This document shows positions 9,550 through 18,700 of a stretch of DNA of 64,000 nt, one piece after another; positions within the stretch are counted from its first letter, which is position 1, and every line of letters starts with the position of its first letter. The DNA lies in NCBI GenBank assembly GCA_016873165.1, contig VGXV01000001.1, positions 125,643 through 189,642 of the forward strand. The letters are read 5' to 3'. Source of the stretch: Planctomycetota bacterium. GTDB taxonomy: Bacteria > Planctomycetota > Brocadiia > Brocadiales > Brocadiaceae. Under the pieces are notes generated by a model, which saw nothing but the letters and a program-made list of their open reading frames with translations, made no database searches and was not told the DNA's origin. The translations under genes and the position numbers were made by a program.

Positions 9550-10644
9550 TTATTTATGCGTGGCCGCCCACTTAATACATTTTTCATATAATTTGTAAAT
9601 TTCCCTGCCAACATCCTCCAAATCATACAGTCTCCCCTGAACCGCCGATTGCTTTGAAAATTCAGCAAGCACATCTTTATGAGAGGATAAGAATAATAAT
9701 CTTTCCGCAATTTCTTTTGGGTCGTCTCTCACCACAAACCCGTCAATACCATTATGAACAACTTCTTCAACAAAATCGCTCCTCAGGCAAATAATAGGTA
9801 TTCCAAAAGCTTGGCACTGACGCAATGCACGCGCAGTTCCGTCTGAACCGGCAACCGTGTAAAACATCACGTTAAAACAGTGCACCGCGTCCCAGTAATC
9901 CAGCCGCTTGTACCCTCCGAAAATCACAATATCTTCTAATTTATATTTCTTTACCGGCTCCACTGCCAGTTTATTAAGATTGGGCCCTCTTCCCAGCAGT
10001 AAAAATTTAATATTTTTTCCCGATTGCTTAATCAGTTTTGCAACCTCCACCACCAGTTCAAATCTCCTGTGATGCTGCACCCTCATCACAAGTCCAACCA
10101 CAAAATCTTCGTCCCTTAAACCAAATTCAGATCTGATATTCCTTGGTTCTTTTGGTATCTGGCAGACATCCAGCCATGGATTTAAATAAACAACCTCTTT
10201 AAAATCGTTTTGTAACGTATCTTTTAATTTATGACTGAATACCGTAACAACATCCGCCCTTTTACAAATTGTTTTCTTTAAAAAACCGGGAGGGGCAACC
10301 TTAAAGTCAGTAAATATTTTTGCGGCCTTACGTGAATTTCCCAGGTGTACGGCAAGGTCTCTGTCACGAAAGAAATGAATGATATCTGGTTCAAATTCCT
10401 GAACAACCTGCTTTACCACACGCCTGTTTTTCACCAAAGCGCCAATCCCCCCCCGCTTCGCGAGTGTCTGCAGCACTTTAACCCTGTCTGACTCCACATG
10501 AGAAACAAGTCCCGTATCCTGAACTTTAGGCTTGCTCGTTAATAACATAACATCAGCCCTCCTGCTCATATAATTACACAGTTCAACTATCGGCTGCGAG
10601 GGTCCTGTCCACTTATGATCTGAATATTCGTACAATATTTTCAT
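9550..10644 (-). CDS. GT4-family (group 1) glycosyltransferase
   Basis: A 364-residue GT-B fold enzyme. The second domain shows the usual features: FVVGLVMRVQHHRRFEL, KFLLLGRGPN, and GSDGTARALRQCQAFGIPIICL followed by a donor-binding Glu pair (DFVEEVV). The N-terminal domain starts with KILYEYSDHKWTGPSQPI, the usual acceptor-domain glycine-rich opening. It belongs to the same minus-strand glycan operon. Donor and acceptor are unknown. Confidence 0.88.
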   Translation of the reverse strand: MKILYEYSDHKWTGPSQPIVELCNYMSRRADVMLLTSKPKVQDTGLVSHVESDRVKVLQTLAKRGGIGALVKNRRVVKQVVQEFEPDIIHFFRDRDLAVHLGNSRKAAKIFTDFKVAPPGFLKKTICKRADVVTVFSHKLKDTLQNDFKEVVYLNPWLDVCQIPKEPRNIRSEFGLRDEDFVVGLVMRVQHHRRFELVVEVAKLIKQSGKNIKFLLLGRGPNLNKLAVEPVKKYKLEDIVIFGGYKRLDYWDAVHCFNVMFYTVAGSDGTARALRQCQAFGIPIICLRSDFVEEVVHNGIDGFVVRDDPKEIAERLLFLSSHKDVLAEFSKQSAVQGRLYDLEDVGREIYKLYEKCIKWAATHK

Positions 10645-10676
10645 TATTAAAATTTTATGCCAGTTTTTAGACGACT

Positions 10677-11669
10677 CTATACATCCCTGATAACATTTAT
10701 AAATTTCGGCACATTTGCCTCTAATGAATATCCGGCGTCTAACGTCTTTTTCCCTTCCAGCCCCATACGTTTTCTTAGCGCTGCATCAGCAGCGAGGCAT
10801 TTTATCTTTTCCGTCCATTCATCAATGGTTGACGCAAACATGCCGTTCACGCCTTCCTCGACAATCTCCTCATGCACTCCCACCGGAGAGCATACTACAG
10901 GGACGCCAACTGCAAAATACTGAAGCAGTTTGGTTGCGCACTTGCCTCTTGTCCATTCATGATTGGGCAATGGCGCCAAACCAATATCAATGCCTTGCAA
11001 ATCGATATTTTCTTCTTCCTTTGCCCACATTTTTTTTTGCACAGGCATTGTTTCACAATCAAAAAATTCATTGCAGATAATCTTTAGTTCCAGTGATTTG
11101 TTTTTCTCCGCCAACCGGTCAAAAGCAGGTGTCAATTCCTGTATGAAGGGAAGCGATGACTTACTGCCAATCCAGCCAATAGAAATCTTTTCCTTCCGGA
11201 TATCATAATTTTTCAGCGAATACTTGCCCGTATCTATTGTCGTGGGAATAATAGTCACATTGTTATTATACGGCAAAGCTTTTGATTTTAAATATGAGTT
11301 GCCCGCGATTACATGGTCGGAAAACCGCACCGTTCTGGCAAATGTTCTTTGTCTCTTGAATGATTTTCGATATCCGTCTACCGGACTCTTGTACATCACC
11401 GCATCATCAAAATCGTAAATGATTTTAATGCATTTTCTTTTCAAATACCATAACTGCCAGCGACACAGCCTCTTTTTCTGCACATACAATACATCAAAAT
11501 CCTTAATTTGAGAAAACAATTTCATCCACTGCCAGAAAGAATCAGGGAAAAGCGATACTTTATATTCTATCTGCGCTTCGTTTAAATAGGGAAGATATTG
11601 CAACACCCTGTATCTGCTTGCAGGATGTTCCCATTCCTGTATTAAAAAATAGACCCTTTTTGTTTTCAT
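10677..11669 (-). CDS. GT4-family (group 1) glycosyltransferase, first gene of the glycan operon
   Basis: About 330 residues from an ATG starting KTKRVYFLIQEWEHPASRYRV; a TTG 30 bases upstream is less likely. ISIGWIGSKSSLPFI begins the donor domain, and DIGLAPLPNHEWTRGKCATKLLQYFAVGVPVVCSPVG is the sugar-nucleotide site typical of GT4 enzymes. No clear ribosome site is visible at either start. It heads the minus-strand series of five glycan genes, ending at the O-antigen ligase, with gaps of about 30-40 bp or overlaps. Confidence 0.86.
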   Translation of the reverse strand: MKTKRVYFLIQEWEHPASRYRVLQYLPYLNEAQIEYKVSLFPDSFWQWMKLFSQIKDFDVLYVQKKRLCRWQLWYLKRKCIKIIYDFDDAVMYKSPVDGYRKSFKRQRTFARTVRFSDHVIAGNSYLKSKALPYNNNVTIIPTTIDTGKYSLKNYDIRKEKISIGWIGSKSSLPFIQELTPAFDRLAEKNKSLELKIICNEFFDCETMPVQKKMWAKEEENIDLQGIDIGLAPLPNHEWTRGKCATKLLQYFAVGVPVVCSPVGVHEEIVEEGVNGMFASTIDEWTEKIKCLAADAALRKRMGLEGKKTLDAGYSLEANVPKFINVIRDV

Positions 11670-11788
11670 AGCACTATAATTAATAGCTTTGTAGCACAAA
11701 ACCGATAAGGATTATAAATTCCCAGATTTTTGGGAATGTTCCCGCACAGATGGAGGGAAGCATTCCCGATGGAGGTTTAGTTGATGAG

Positions 11789-12646
11789 TTATTGCTGATA
11801 ATTTGAGTAAATCTTTTTCGCACGGTCTGCTACTTGTTTTGCCTCGTTTTCCTTCCCCGTTCCTTTGTAAAATTCTGCCATTTTTTCCAAAATGGTTGCA
11901 ATTAAAGGATGGTCTACGCCGTATTCTTTTTCATATATTTCCAGCGCCTCTTTATAAAGAATCTCGGCCTTTGTGTTTTCACCCTGATAATAATACAGTG
12001 TGGCAAGATTGTTCATTGATGAGGCAATATCGGGATTATCCGGCCCGTAGATTTCTTCTTCAATGGCCAATGCCCTTTTAAGTACCGGAATTGCCTCGGC
12101 ATATTTTTTCTGATCCTGATACAGTTCTCCCAATCTGTTCAGGACATTAATAACACTTGGGTGATACGGGCCATACATATCTTCGTATATTTTGAGAGAT
12201 TGTTGATAAAAAGGCTCGGCTTCGGCATATTTATCCTGAAGGAGATACATTTCCGCCAATTCCTGCTGGACGTAAGCGACATTGGAATGGTCCGGGCCAA
12301 GTGTTTCTTTGTAAATACTGAGCGCCTTATTAAAGAGCGGCTCGGCTTCGGCATATCTGCCGTAGGTGCGGTAGAGAATTCCCAGCAAATTCATTGAAGC
12401 AGCTATGGAGACATGGCCGGGAGGAAACGTTTTCTCCGCAATTTTTAATGCCTCCTGTCCAGACTTTATTCCGTCTGCATATCTCTTGCTTTGCAAAAGA
12501 GAGGCTGTTTCATCATGAAGTTCCTTCCATACATTTTCCTGAGCATATGCAGGCAAAGCATAAGAAAGCACAATCAGTGTTACTGTTAAAAAGAATTTGG
12601 TTCTAAAAAATCTGAGCAATTTCATATTGTTTCCCGGCATTTTCAT
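11789..12646 (-). CDS. Secreted tetratricopeptide-repeat (kinesin-light-chain type) protein
   Basis: About 285 residues. After a signal peptide (FFLTVTLIVLSYALPAYA) come at least five 42-residue TPRs of the TPR_10/12 type, each with the pattern AEPLFNKALSIYKETLGPDHSNVA. Such arrays act as protein-binding scaffolds; the partner is unknown. GGAG lies upstream of the ATG at 12646; a second ATG at 12625 starts directly before the signal-peptide core. The frame remains open for a further 107 codons upstream, but that part merely translates palindromic repeats and is not protein-like. Confidence 0.82.
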   Translation of the reverse strand: MKMPGNNMKLLRFFRTKFFLTVTLIVLSYALPAYAQENVWKELHDETASLLQSKRYADGIKSGQEALKIAEKTFPPGHVSIAASMNLLGILYRTYGRYAEAEPLFNKALSIYKETLGPDHSNVAYVQQELAEMYLLQDKYAEAEPFYQQSLKIYEDMYGPYHPSVINVLNRLGELYQDQKKYAEAIPVLKRALAIEEEIYGPDNPDIASSMNNLATLYYYQGENTKAEILYKEALEIYEKEYGVDHPLIATILEKMAEFYKGTGKENEAKQVADRAKKIYSNYQQ

Positions 12647-12683
12647 AACGGTATTTTCTCCATCTACGGTTTGGCATTTTTTA

Positions 12684-13054
12684 TTAGGCCTTCGGCAACT
12701 TTTAACGGAAGCATTCCCAATTTTTTGTAAATCAAAATAAAGCCGACCATAAAGGATCGGCGCTACCATGCAATATGTGTCGTAGCGCGGGTGGTTTATC
12801 CCCCGCATAATACCTCCACATTTTACAAAAAATCGGGAATGCTCCCCTTTTAACAGAGTAGGGTGGGCATCGCCCACCAAACGTAGAGACGCATTGCTAT
12901 GCGTCTCTACAAGCAACGTGAGACGGTGGGCAATGCCCACCCTACAACGATTGAAATTCCTTATCATTTAATAAGGCTTTCGGCTACTTTTAACAACGCG
13001 GTAGCAAGGCACGCCTTGCCACTACATGAACAGTTTGAAATTCCTTAACGTTAA
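12684..13054 (+). repeat. Two tandem modular intergenic repeats (family with constant ends)
   Basis: The first unit starts with TTAGGCCTTCGGCAACTTTT (from 12685) and ends with TTGAAATTCCTTA (12951-12963). The second starts with AAGGCTTTCGGCTACTTTTA (from 12972) and ends with TTGAAATTCCTTAACGTTAA (from 13034). The first carries the 114-bp repeat, then a GGTGGGC palindrome interrupted by a GAGACGCA palindrome. The second carries a short AAGGC/GCCTT palindrome. Related units with the same end sequences occur elsewhere in the window. The region between the TPR gene and glnN is otherwise empty. Confidence 0.8.
12710..12823 (-). repeat. 114-bp repeat, inverted identical copy at 45893-46006
   Basis: Base-by-base comparison shows no mismatch over 114 bp between this copy (reverse complement) and 45893-46006. 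It contains two hairpins, GCGGG...CCCGC and GCCGA...TCGGC, and ends in the recurrent motif ACAAAAAATTGGGAATGC. No coding role is apparent. Confidence 0.9.
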
Positions 13055-13055
13055 A

Positions 13056-15152
13056 TTACAAATTAAACAAAAGATCGGCATATGTCGGAACCGGCCACAA
13101 TTTCCGGGGGATAATTTTTTCCAATGCGTCTACGTTTTTCCTCAGATTGCCCATTGTGGCAAAAACGGTATCACGACACGCTACCGCCCGTTTATAACTA
13201 TCCTCGATTTCGTGTGCTGCTGTCAGCTCGGCATCAAGTTTTTCAACGTTTCGGTACGCTGCCTCCAGAAGCGTGGATATTTTTGTAAGCAAATCTCTCT
13301 GAACAACAGCAGATACTTTTATCGTGTCTAATTTTTCGATAGTCTCCACGAGCTCTTTGATGAAGTGCAATACCGCAGGAATATACAGGCTTCGCGCCAT
13401 GTCAAGCGCCGCTTTTGCCTCGATATTGATCTGTTTCGTATATTGTTCAAGGTAAATTTCGTAACGGGAGTGCAATTCTTCTTTTGAAAGCACTTTGTAC
13501 TTTTTAAATAAATCAAGGGCTTTTTTATCGGTAAATGTTCTCAGCGCCTCAACCGTAGAACGAATATTCGGCAACCCTCTTCTTTCCGCTTCTTTTACCC
13601 ATTCTTGTGAATAGTTGTTGCCATTAAAAATTATTCTGCCATGTTTCTGCATCGTGTCCCGCACAATCAATGTGGTTTCTTTGTTAATATCCTTTGCCTT
13701 TTCAAGACGGGTTGCAATCTCATCAAGCGCTTCTGCGACAATGGTGTTTAAAACAACACATGGCCCTGAAATGGAAGCGGAAGACGCAACCATTCGAAAT
13801 TCAAATTTATTTCCGGTAAAAGCAAAGGGGGACGTACGGTTTCTATCTGAATTGTCCTTCGGGAGCGGCGGCAAAGTATCTACCCCTATTTCAATTGATG
13901 TGGAGCCTTTTGAAGTCGCTTTTTCACCTTTTGCAATTGCTTCTAAAATGCCCGTCAATTCCTCACCCATAAAAATCGAAATAATTGCCGGAGGCGCTTC
14001 GTTTGCGCCAAGACGATGATCGTTGCCGGAGTTTGCCGCGGATCTTCTCAGGAGATAGGCATGGCTGTCAACCGCCTTTATCAGCGCACAGAGAAAAAGT
14101 AAAAATTGAGCATTTTCATGCGGTGTGGTTCCCGGATCAAGCAGATTCATGCCGTCATCGGTGGCCAACGACCAGTTGGTATGTTTTCCGGAACCGTTTA
14201 CCCCTGCATAAGGTTTTTCATGCAGGAGGCATACGAGGTTATGCCGAAGGGCAACCTTCTGCAATGTCTCCATGACAAGTTGATTCTGGTCGGCCGCTAT
14301 GTTTGTTGAGGTAAAAAGCGGCGCCATTTCAAATTGTGAGGGCGCAACTTCGTTATGTTTTGTTTTCGAAGCAACTCCAAGCTTCCATAGTTCCTTATCG
14401 AGATCCTTCATGAATTCGGCAATACGGTCTTTTATTTGTCCGAAATAATGATCTTCCATTTCCTGGCCTTTGGGAGCAGAGGCGCCAAAAAGTGTTCTGC
14501 CTGCGACAATCAGATCCAATCTTTGCGCAAAGAATTTTTTATCCACAAGAAAATACTCCTGTTCCGCCCCAACCGTTGAAGTGACTTTATGTGAGGTTTT
14601 ATTTCCCAATGCACGCAATACACGGAGCGCTTGTTTTGAGACGACAGACATTGAACGGAGCAACGGCGTTTTCTTATCCAGTGCGACTCCGGTATAGGAA
14701 CAGAATGCTGTCGGGATGCAAAGGGTGACGCCGCCGACCCCATCTTCTTTCAGAAATGCGGGCGATGTGCAATCCCATGCGGTATATCCGCGTGCTTCAA
14801 ACGTGGCACGCAGTCCACCGCTCGGAAAACTCGACGCATCCGGTTCTCCTTTAATAAGCTGTTTGCCGGAGAATTCCATAATTACTCCTCCCTGTGACGT
14901 CGGGGAAATAAACGAATCATGTTTCTCTGCCGTTCTTCCCGTTAATGGCTGAAACCAATGAGTATAATGAGTCGCTCCTCGTTCAATTGCCCAGTCTTTC
15001 ATAGCGCTGGCAACAACGTCCGCAACTTCCGGCGGCAAAGGAATTTCTTTATCAATTGTCTCCTTGAGTAACTTATACGTATCTTTTGGCAAACGTTTTC
15101 TCATGACTTCATCATTAAATACGTTAGAACCAAAAATCTGTGTTACATCCAT
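13056..15152 (-). CDS. glnN: Glutamine synthetase type III
   Basis: A 698-residue protein, matching GSIII (about 700) rather than GSI or GSII (about 350-470). It condenses ammonium and glutamate using ATP, in the cytoplasm, as a dodecamer. Recognisable features are the GSIII N-terminus ([19 protein letters not shown]), the glutamate/ATP site ([18 protein letters not shown]), [13 protein letters not shown], and [16 protein letters not shown], all in family order. An AGGAGG lies just before the ATG. It is divergent from gltBD, forming a GS-GOGAT locus. A sigma-54-like element lies about 150 bp upstream. Confidence 0.97.
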   Translation of the reverse strand: MDVTQIFGSNVFNDEVMRKRLPKDTYKLLKETIDKEIPLPPEVADVVASAMKDWAIERGATHYTHWFQPLTGRTAEKHDSFISPTSQGGVIMEFSGKQLIKGEPDASSFPSGGLRATFEARGYTAWDCTSPAFLKEDGVGGVTLCIPTAFCSYTGVALDKKTPLLRSMSVVSKQALRVLRALGNKTSHKVTSTVGAEQEYFLVDKKFFAQRLDLIVAGRTLFGASAPKGQEMEDHYFGQIKDRIAEFMKDLDKELWKLGVASKTKHNEVAPSQFEMAPLFTSTNIAADQNQLVMETLQKVALRHNLVCLLHEKPYAGVNGSGKHTNWSLATDDGMNLLDPGTTPHENAQFLLFLCALIKAVDSHAYLLRRSAANSGNDHRLGANEAPPAIISIFMGEELTGILEAIAKGEKATSKGSTSIEIGVDTLPPLPKDNSDRNRTSPFAFTGNKFEFRMVASSASISGPCVVLNTIVAEALDEIATRLEKAKDINKETTLIVRDTMQKHGRIIFNGNNYSQEWVKEAERRGLPNIRSTVEALRTFTDKKALDLFKKYKVLSKEELHSRYEIYLEQYTKQINIEAKAALDMARSLYIPAVLHFIKELVETIEKLDTIKVSAVVQRDLLTKISTLLEAAYRNVEKLDAELTAAHEIEDSYKRAVACRDTVFATMGNLRKNVDALEKIIPRKLWPVPTYADLLFNL

Positions 15153-15303
15153 TCTGTATCCTCCTAAGGGTATATTTTATGAAGAATAGAAACTCTATTT
15201 ATAGCATTCGTTTTTCACGATTTGTGTTTTAACTATGGCAATCATGATATTTTGCTGCGTTTAATCAATATATGAGAAGTATAAAATATTTCACAACTAA
15301 AAA

Positions 15304-15317
15304 GCAAATCTCATACC
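15304..15317 (-). promoter_or_regulatory. Sigma-54-like -24/-12 element facing glnN
   Basis: Read on the minus strand, AGGTATGAGATTTGCTTT has the invariant GG-N10-GC spacing (GG at 15317-15316, GC at 15305-15304) and a TTTGCTT -12 half. The base before GG is A rather than T, so it is a weaker match than the gltB element. A start near 15292 would leave a leader of about 140 nt. Confidence 0.35.
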
Positions 15318-15561
15318 TCAAAATATCTCTGTAATGATGCTACAAATCAGTTAAAACTGATGAATAAGCGGAAAAGCGTTTTCATTTTTGTTGTTATAGC
15401 GAAAATATTTCGTATATTTTTTTGAACATTATCATAAAAATGCAAAATTTTCGTATTTTTATAATGAAATTAAAAAAACCTTTATTCTTCCGATTATTCG
15501 ATGTCCGTAACATAGGTATTTATCAATACTTATACATTGTGTCATTTGATAGGAATTTATT

Positions 15562-15575
15562 GGTATAAATATTGC
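15562..15575 (+). promoter_or_regulatory. Sigma-54-like -24/-12 element facing gltB
   Basis: TTGGTATAAATATTGCCC has GG at 15562-15563 and GC at 15574-15575, exactly ten bases apart, with the consensus T before GG and TT before GC. The usual CAC after GG is replaced by TAT. Transcription would start near 15587, about 160 nt before the gltB ATG. Confidence 0.45.
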
Positions 15576-15746
15576 CCGTATGATAACACGGCAAAAGGCT
15601 TTTATCGAATGATAAAGGATTTTATATAATTTTTCAGTTTTTTATTATAACAATAAACGATCTTCTGCGGTACTCACTTTCCATAAAATAGATGATGGAA
15701 GAACGTATCGGGAGAAAAAATCTATTAATAAAAGGAAATATCCGAT

Positions 15747-18700
15747 ATGCCTGAAATTAATAATTTTAAAAATGTCAACATGGCGGGATTCCCGGAAGTT
15801 CACGGATTGTATGATCCTAAAAATGAACGAGACGGTTGTGGGGTTGGTTTTGTGGCGCAGATTGACGGAACGCCAAGTCATGCAATAGTTAAAAATGCCA
15901 TACAGGCGCTGATTAATCTGGAACACAGAGGGGCTGTGGGAAGCGACAAGTGCACTGGCGACGGAAGCGGACTTTTAATACGAATTCCTGATGAATTTTT
16001 ACGTCATGAATGTCTTAAACAGGGTATTGCATTGCCACAATCCGGCAAATATGGCGTAGGAATGCTCTACCTTCCTCAAAGAGAAAACCTGAGGGACCGA
16101 TGCAAAAAAATAGTGGAAGAAATAATTAAAAATGAAAATTGCACGCCTATTGGCTGGAGACCGGTGCCGGTAAACAGCGATTGTCTGGGGGAACTCAGCC
16201 GTTCTACATTGCCATCAATTCAACAGGTTTTTCTTACGAATGATTCACTTGAGGGAGATAATATAGAACGAAAATTATATATCATAAAACGCTGTATCGA
16301 AAAGGAAGTCGCTTCATGGGAAAATAATAATGATTACAGCCAGTTCTATATTTGTAGTTTCAGCCATAAAACAATTGTTTATAAGGGGCTGTTGACGGGA
16401 AGCCAGTTGCCGGTATTTTTCCCCGACCTTGTTGATTCCCGTTTTTGTTCTCCATATGCCATCATTCACCAACGATACAGCACAAATACTTTGCCTACGT
16501 GGAACCTTGCGCAGCCTTTCCGGTGTCTTGCGCATAACGGAGAGATAAATACTTTGAGGGGCAATATAAACCAGATGAAGGCAAGGGAAAAAAATCTCAA
16601 ATCCGATCTCTTCGGAGAAGATATGGAAAAAATCAAACCGGTCATACAAAATGAATTCGGCAGCGATTCGTCGATATTTGACAATGTGTTTGAATTGCTT
16701 GTCAATGCGGGAAGATCGCTTGCCCATGCAGCAATGATGATGGTTCCTGAGGCATGCGGAAAAAAATATTATATGAGCGATGATAAACGCTCGTTTTATG
16801 AGTATCATGCCTCATTCATGGAACCGTGGGATGGCCCTGCGGCGATTGTCATTACCGACGGAAGGTATATCGGCGCTATGCTTGACAGAAACGGATTGAG
16901 GCCGGCGCGTTATACCATAACGAAAGACGGCATGATTGTTATGGCATCCGAAACAGGGGTACTTGATATTACCGGCGGGGATATTCGTTACCGCGGCAGA
17001 TTACAGCCGGGAAAAATGCTTTTGGTTGATTTGCAGCAATCCAGGATTGTTCCCGACAATGAAATCAAGGCAAAAGTATCCAGACAATCACCGTACAGAC
17101 GATGGTTAAAGGAAAATCTGATAGAACTTCGCGGTCTCTTAGATCCTTCAGAACTGCCGGAAATCGATTCTCATGCGTTGCACATCCAGCAGCATGCCTT
17201 CGGATATACGGAGGAAGACCTTAATGTGATAATTTCTCCCATGGCAAGCCGGGGGCAAGAGCCTATTGGCGCAATGGGAAATGACACTTCTCTCGCGGTG
17301 CTTTCAAACAAACCTCAGCTATTATTTGATTATTTCAAACAGTTGTTCGCTCAGGTGACAAATCCACCCATCGATCCGTTGCGGGAGGAACTGGTAATGT
17401 CTCTGATGAATTTTTTAGGAAAGAAACAGGGTCTCCTGAGTGAATCACCATTGCATTGCAGACAAATTAAGCTGCCTCATCCCATTTTAACGCCAACAGA
17501 TATGTGGCGCATTCGTAACGCTAATAATTCGGATCTGGTAGTCAGGGAAATAGATATTCTTTTCCCGGCAAAAGGCGGTGGCTCCGCATTAGAATCCTCA
17601 TTGGAAACTCTTTTTAAAGAGGCAGAAAAATGCATTACAGAGGGCGCAAATATACTGATATTAACCGATAAGGGAATGGACAAAGATCACTGCCCTATTC
17701 CTGCGCTTCTTGCCGTTTCCGGGCTTCATCATCATTTGATTAAAAAAGGGATGAGGAATGAGTGCGGATTAATAATAGAGACAGGAGAGGCGAGGGAAGT
17801 AATGCACTTTTCGCTATTAATTGCCTTTGGCATTACGGCAATTTGTCCGCATGTCGCTTTCAGCTCTGTGATGGAATTAGCCGAACAAGGGCTTTTGGAA
17901 GTAAACAAACGCCCTGAGGAAGCGATGGATAGTTACATATCCGCAATCAAAAAAGGTCTTTTAAAGACGTTCAGCCGTATGGGAATTTCAACGATCCGCA
18001 GTTTCTTTGGCTCGCAGATATTTGAAGCAATAGGAATAAATGAACCGGTAATGAATAAATATTTTTGCAACACCGCGTCTCGTATCGGTGGTATCGGCCT
18101 GGAGGAGATTGCGCAGGAAGTTTATGCCCGGCACCGCAATGCGTTCCCCCTTGCCGGCCGGCCAAATGAACTCCTGGAAATCGGAGGTCGTTATTCAGTA
18201 AAACATGGCGGAGAAAAACATCTGTGGAATCCGGAAACTATTTATAAATTACAACATGCTGCAAGAACAGGGAACTATGAGATTTTTAAAGAATATACGC
18301 GCCTGATTGATGATCAGTCGAAAGAACTTGCGACATTACGGGGATTGTTTGGTTTTAAGAAAGGCGTTCCTGTGCCTATCGATGAAGTAGAACCGGTGGA
18401 AAATATTACCAAACGGTTTGTAACCGCAGCAATGTCATTCGGTTCTATCAGTAAAGAAACTCATGAAGCCATTGCAATTGCAATGAATCGTATTGGAGGA
18501 CGAAGCAACTCCGGAGAAGGCGGCGAAGATCCGGTTCGTTACAAAATACTTCCAAATGGCGACAGGAAAATATCAAAAATCAAACAGGTTGCTTCAGGCC
18601 GTTTTGGCGTTACAAGCGAATATCTGGTGAATGCGGAAGAGCTTCAGATAAAAATTGCACAGGGAGCAAAACCGGGAGAAGGAGGGCAACTGCCCGGCCA

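Larger units (their letters stand above)
15153..15746. promoter_or_regulatory. Divergent glnN/gltB regulatory region
   Basis: A 594-bp non-coding gap with two outward-facing sigma-54-like elements (listed separately), a perfect palindrome CGAAAATATTTCG near 15403-15415, two similar TTTCGTAT/TTTCGTATTT tracts, and a small hairpin TTTATC-GAAT-GATAAA near 15600-15616 in the gltB leader. No NtrC-consensus box was recognised. Confidence 0.5.

Noticed and set aside
12647-12967. 107-codon N-terminal extension of the TPR protein
   Set aside because: It translates the palindromic repeats (including the 114-bp repeat) and precedes a good signal peptide with its own ATG and GGAG.
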